Source: an uncultured Myxococcales bacterium
GTDB lineage: Bacteria; Myxococcota_A; UBA9042
Reading direction: 5' to 3'
Assembly: GCA_937915965.1 (NCBI GenBank)
Contig: CALGHC010000360.1
Span: 1 to 6,579 of the forward strand
DNA length: 6,579 bases
Position 1 is the stretch's first letter. Each line of letters begins with the position of its first letter. The position numbers were made by a program, and so were the translations under genes. The notes beneath the pieces were generated by a model that saw only the letters and a program-made list of their open reading frames with translations, did no database searches and was not told where the DNA came from. Shown in pieces: positions 5,615 to 6,579 of this stretch.

Positions 5615-6579
5615 TCACTGGCAGACGAAGTTGGCGATGCCGGGGGTGCCGAGGTCGCCCAGGCCGTAGCTGGTCTTGGCGAAACACCAGTTGGCGGCGA
5701 CATCGTTGCTGGTCGCGTTGAGGTGCGCCCCTGAGAGTTGCCAGGCGATGCCGTCGCCGACCTTCGCCCAGCCTGCCGCGGCCTCGCCATAGACCACCTC
5801 GTCGATCAGTACGCCGCCGACCTCGAGCCGGATCGTGTCGGTGGTGTTGTTCAAGGTCACCGCGGTGAAGACGTAGCCGGCGTTGACCCCGCCGTTGACG
5901 CCGAGGTCGCCCTTGTTGGCGAACACAAAGGTGGCTCCGGGTTGTACGACCAGCTGTTCGCCGCCGACGACCGCGTGTGACTTGGCAGCGTCGGAGATCA
6001 CCAGGCCGCCCAGATGGACGGTGTTGTTGGTCGGGTTGTGGACCTCGAACCACTCGCCATTGCTGTCGGTGACCTCATGCGGGTTGGCCATGAACTCGGA
6101 GATCACCAGGGCGCCCGACGTGAGCGCGACGACGCCGATCGGCCCCTCTTTCTTGCACAAGGCGTCGCAGCCGTCGTCGTTGGCGTTGTTGCCGTCGTCG
6201 CACTCCTCTGTCGCCGGGTCGAAGGTGCCGTCGCCGCAGCCTCCGCCGCCGATCGGCTTGCACAGCGCGGTCTGGCAGGTGAAGCCGGGGCCACACGGCG
6301 TGCCGTCGGCGAGCGGATCGAATGCGCAGCCGCCGACGCCGAGGCATTGGTCCTGGGTGCAGGGGTTGGTGTCGAGGCAGGTGCCCTCGTCGGTGCCGCC
6401 GTCACAGTCGTCGTCGGCGCCGTTGCAGGTCTCCTGTTTGGCGACCGCCGCGCACTGAGGCCCATTGGGACAATCCGCCGGGCAGACCGGGCCGACGACG
6501 GTGTCGCTGTCGGCGCCCGTGTCTGCGCCCGTGTCTGCGCCCGTGTCTGCGCCCGTGTCTGCGCCCGTGTCTGCGCCCG
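5615..6579 (-). CDS. Exported Cys-rich protein with lamin-tail domain, C-terminal part
   Basis: The frame enters from the right edge and gives 320 residues before TGA at 5615-5617, so the N-terminus and signal peptide are outside the window. In order (numbered from the edge): a GADT repeat at 1-24; a MopE-like motif CNGADDDCDGGTDEG at 51-65; the motif NPCTQDQC...GC...DGTPC at 71-95, common in Myxococcota surface proteins; a Myxococcus cysteine-rich repeat (TIGR02232/DUF4215 type) CGDGTFDPATEECDDGNN at 114-131 ending near C141; and a lamin-tail domain from about 157 to the end (LVISEFMANP, GEWFEVHNPTNNTVHLGG, closing with GDLGTPGIAN). It probably acts at the cell surface or outside the cell. 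It ends FVCQ with no MYXO-CTERM tail, so anchoring differs from its neighbour's. An internal TTG at 6158-6160 could be taken as a start, but coding clearly continues upstream of it. Confidence 0.88.
   Translation of the reverse strand, partial: GADTGADTGADTGADTGADTGADSDTVVGPVCPADCPNGPQCAAVAKQETCNGADDDCDGGTDEGTCLDTNPCTQDQCLGVGGCAFDPLADGTPCGPGFTCQTALCKPIGGGGCGDGTFDPATEECDDGNNANDDGCDALCKKEGPIGVVALTSGALVISEFMANPHEVTDSNGEWFEVHNPTNNTVHLGGLVISDAAKSHAVVGGEQLVVQPGATFVFANKGDLGVNGGVNAGYVFTAVTLNNTTDTIRLEVGGVLIDEVVYGEAAAGWAKVGDGIAWQLSGAHLNATSNDVAANWCFAKTSYGLGDLGTPGIANFVCQ
6509..6579 (-). repeat. 12-bp tandem repeat encoding Gly-Ala-Asp-Thr
   Basis: On the plus strand GTCTGCGCCCGT repeats perfectly at 6521-6532, 6533-6544, 6545-6556 and 6557-6568, and nearly completes a fifth copy at the window edge. 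A one-base variant (GTCGGCGCCCGT) precedes it at 6509. Read on the minus strand it gives five GADT units and one GADS in the coding frame. Copy number beyond the edge is unknown. It is likely a flexible linker ahead of the cysteine-rich domains, and being a multiple of three it can change length without breaking the gene. Confidence 0.93.

Noticed and set aside
1..6579. tRNA, rRNA, transposase, toxin-antitoxin or anti-phage system
   Set aside because: No cloverleaf, rRNA core sequence, transposase motif, terminal inverted repeats or defence-type domain was visible in any frame.

Overview
The window is GC-rich DNA that looks like a member of the Myxococcota (Deltaproteobacteria in the older sense). 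The pointer is its secreted cysteine-rich proteins. One ends in a MYXO-CTERM-type tail (a Gly-Cys motif, one membrane helix and five arginines). Both carry MopE-like metal-binding motifs (CDG-x-DNDC or CNGADDDC), and one adds a Myxococcus cysteine-rich repeat and a lamin-tail domain. The genus cannot be told from sequence alone.

Layout from left to right. Positions 1-843 (minus strand, running off the left edge) encode the N-terminal part of an AsmA-like inner-membrane-anchored protein with a probable TTG start. Positions 892-1764 (minus) encode a DHH/DHHA1 phosphoesterase of the NrnB-like type. The gap at 1765-2026 is almost wholly filled by a tandem array of about seventeen 11-bp units. Positions 2027-4069 (minus) encode a 680-residue exported protein: signal peptide, DNRLRE-like domain, MopE-like calcium motifs, three very regular eight-cysteine modules, an acidic linker and a MYXO-CTERM anchor. 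The gap at 4070-4276 is a divergent promoter region with a triple 10-bp repeat. Positions 4277-5572 (plus) encode inosine-guanosine kinase (gsk), nearly collinear with the E. coli enzyme. After 42 bp the convergent gene at 5615-6579 (minus, running off the right edge) encodes the C-terminal 320 residues of a second exported cysteine-rich protein ending in a lamin-tail domain.

The genes do not form one pathway. gsk (purine nucleoside salvage) and the DHH enzyme (short-RNA or nucleotide phosphodiester hydrolysis) are cytoplasmic nucleotide-metabolism functions. The AsmA-like protein belongs to envelope lipid transport or assembly. The two cysteine-rich proteins are cell-surface or extracellular. 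The DHH and AsmA-like genes are 48 bp apart on the same strand and may be co-transcribed. The most interesting items are the 11-bp array, which would fold strongly in DNA and RNA and leaves little other room for a promoter, and the eight-cysteine module with near-invariant spacing. I found no RNA gene, CRISPR array, insertion sequence or defence system, and no clear evidence of a previously undescribed multi-gene system.
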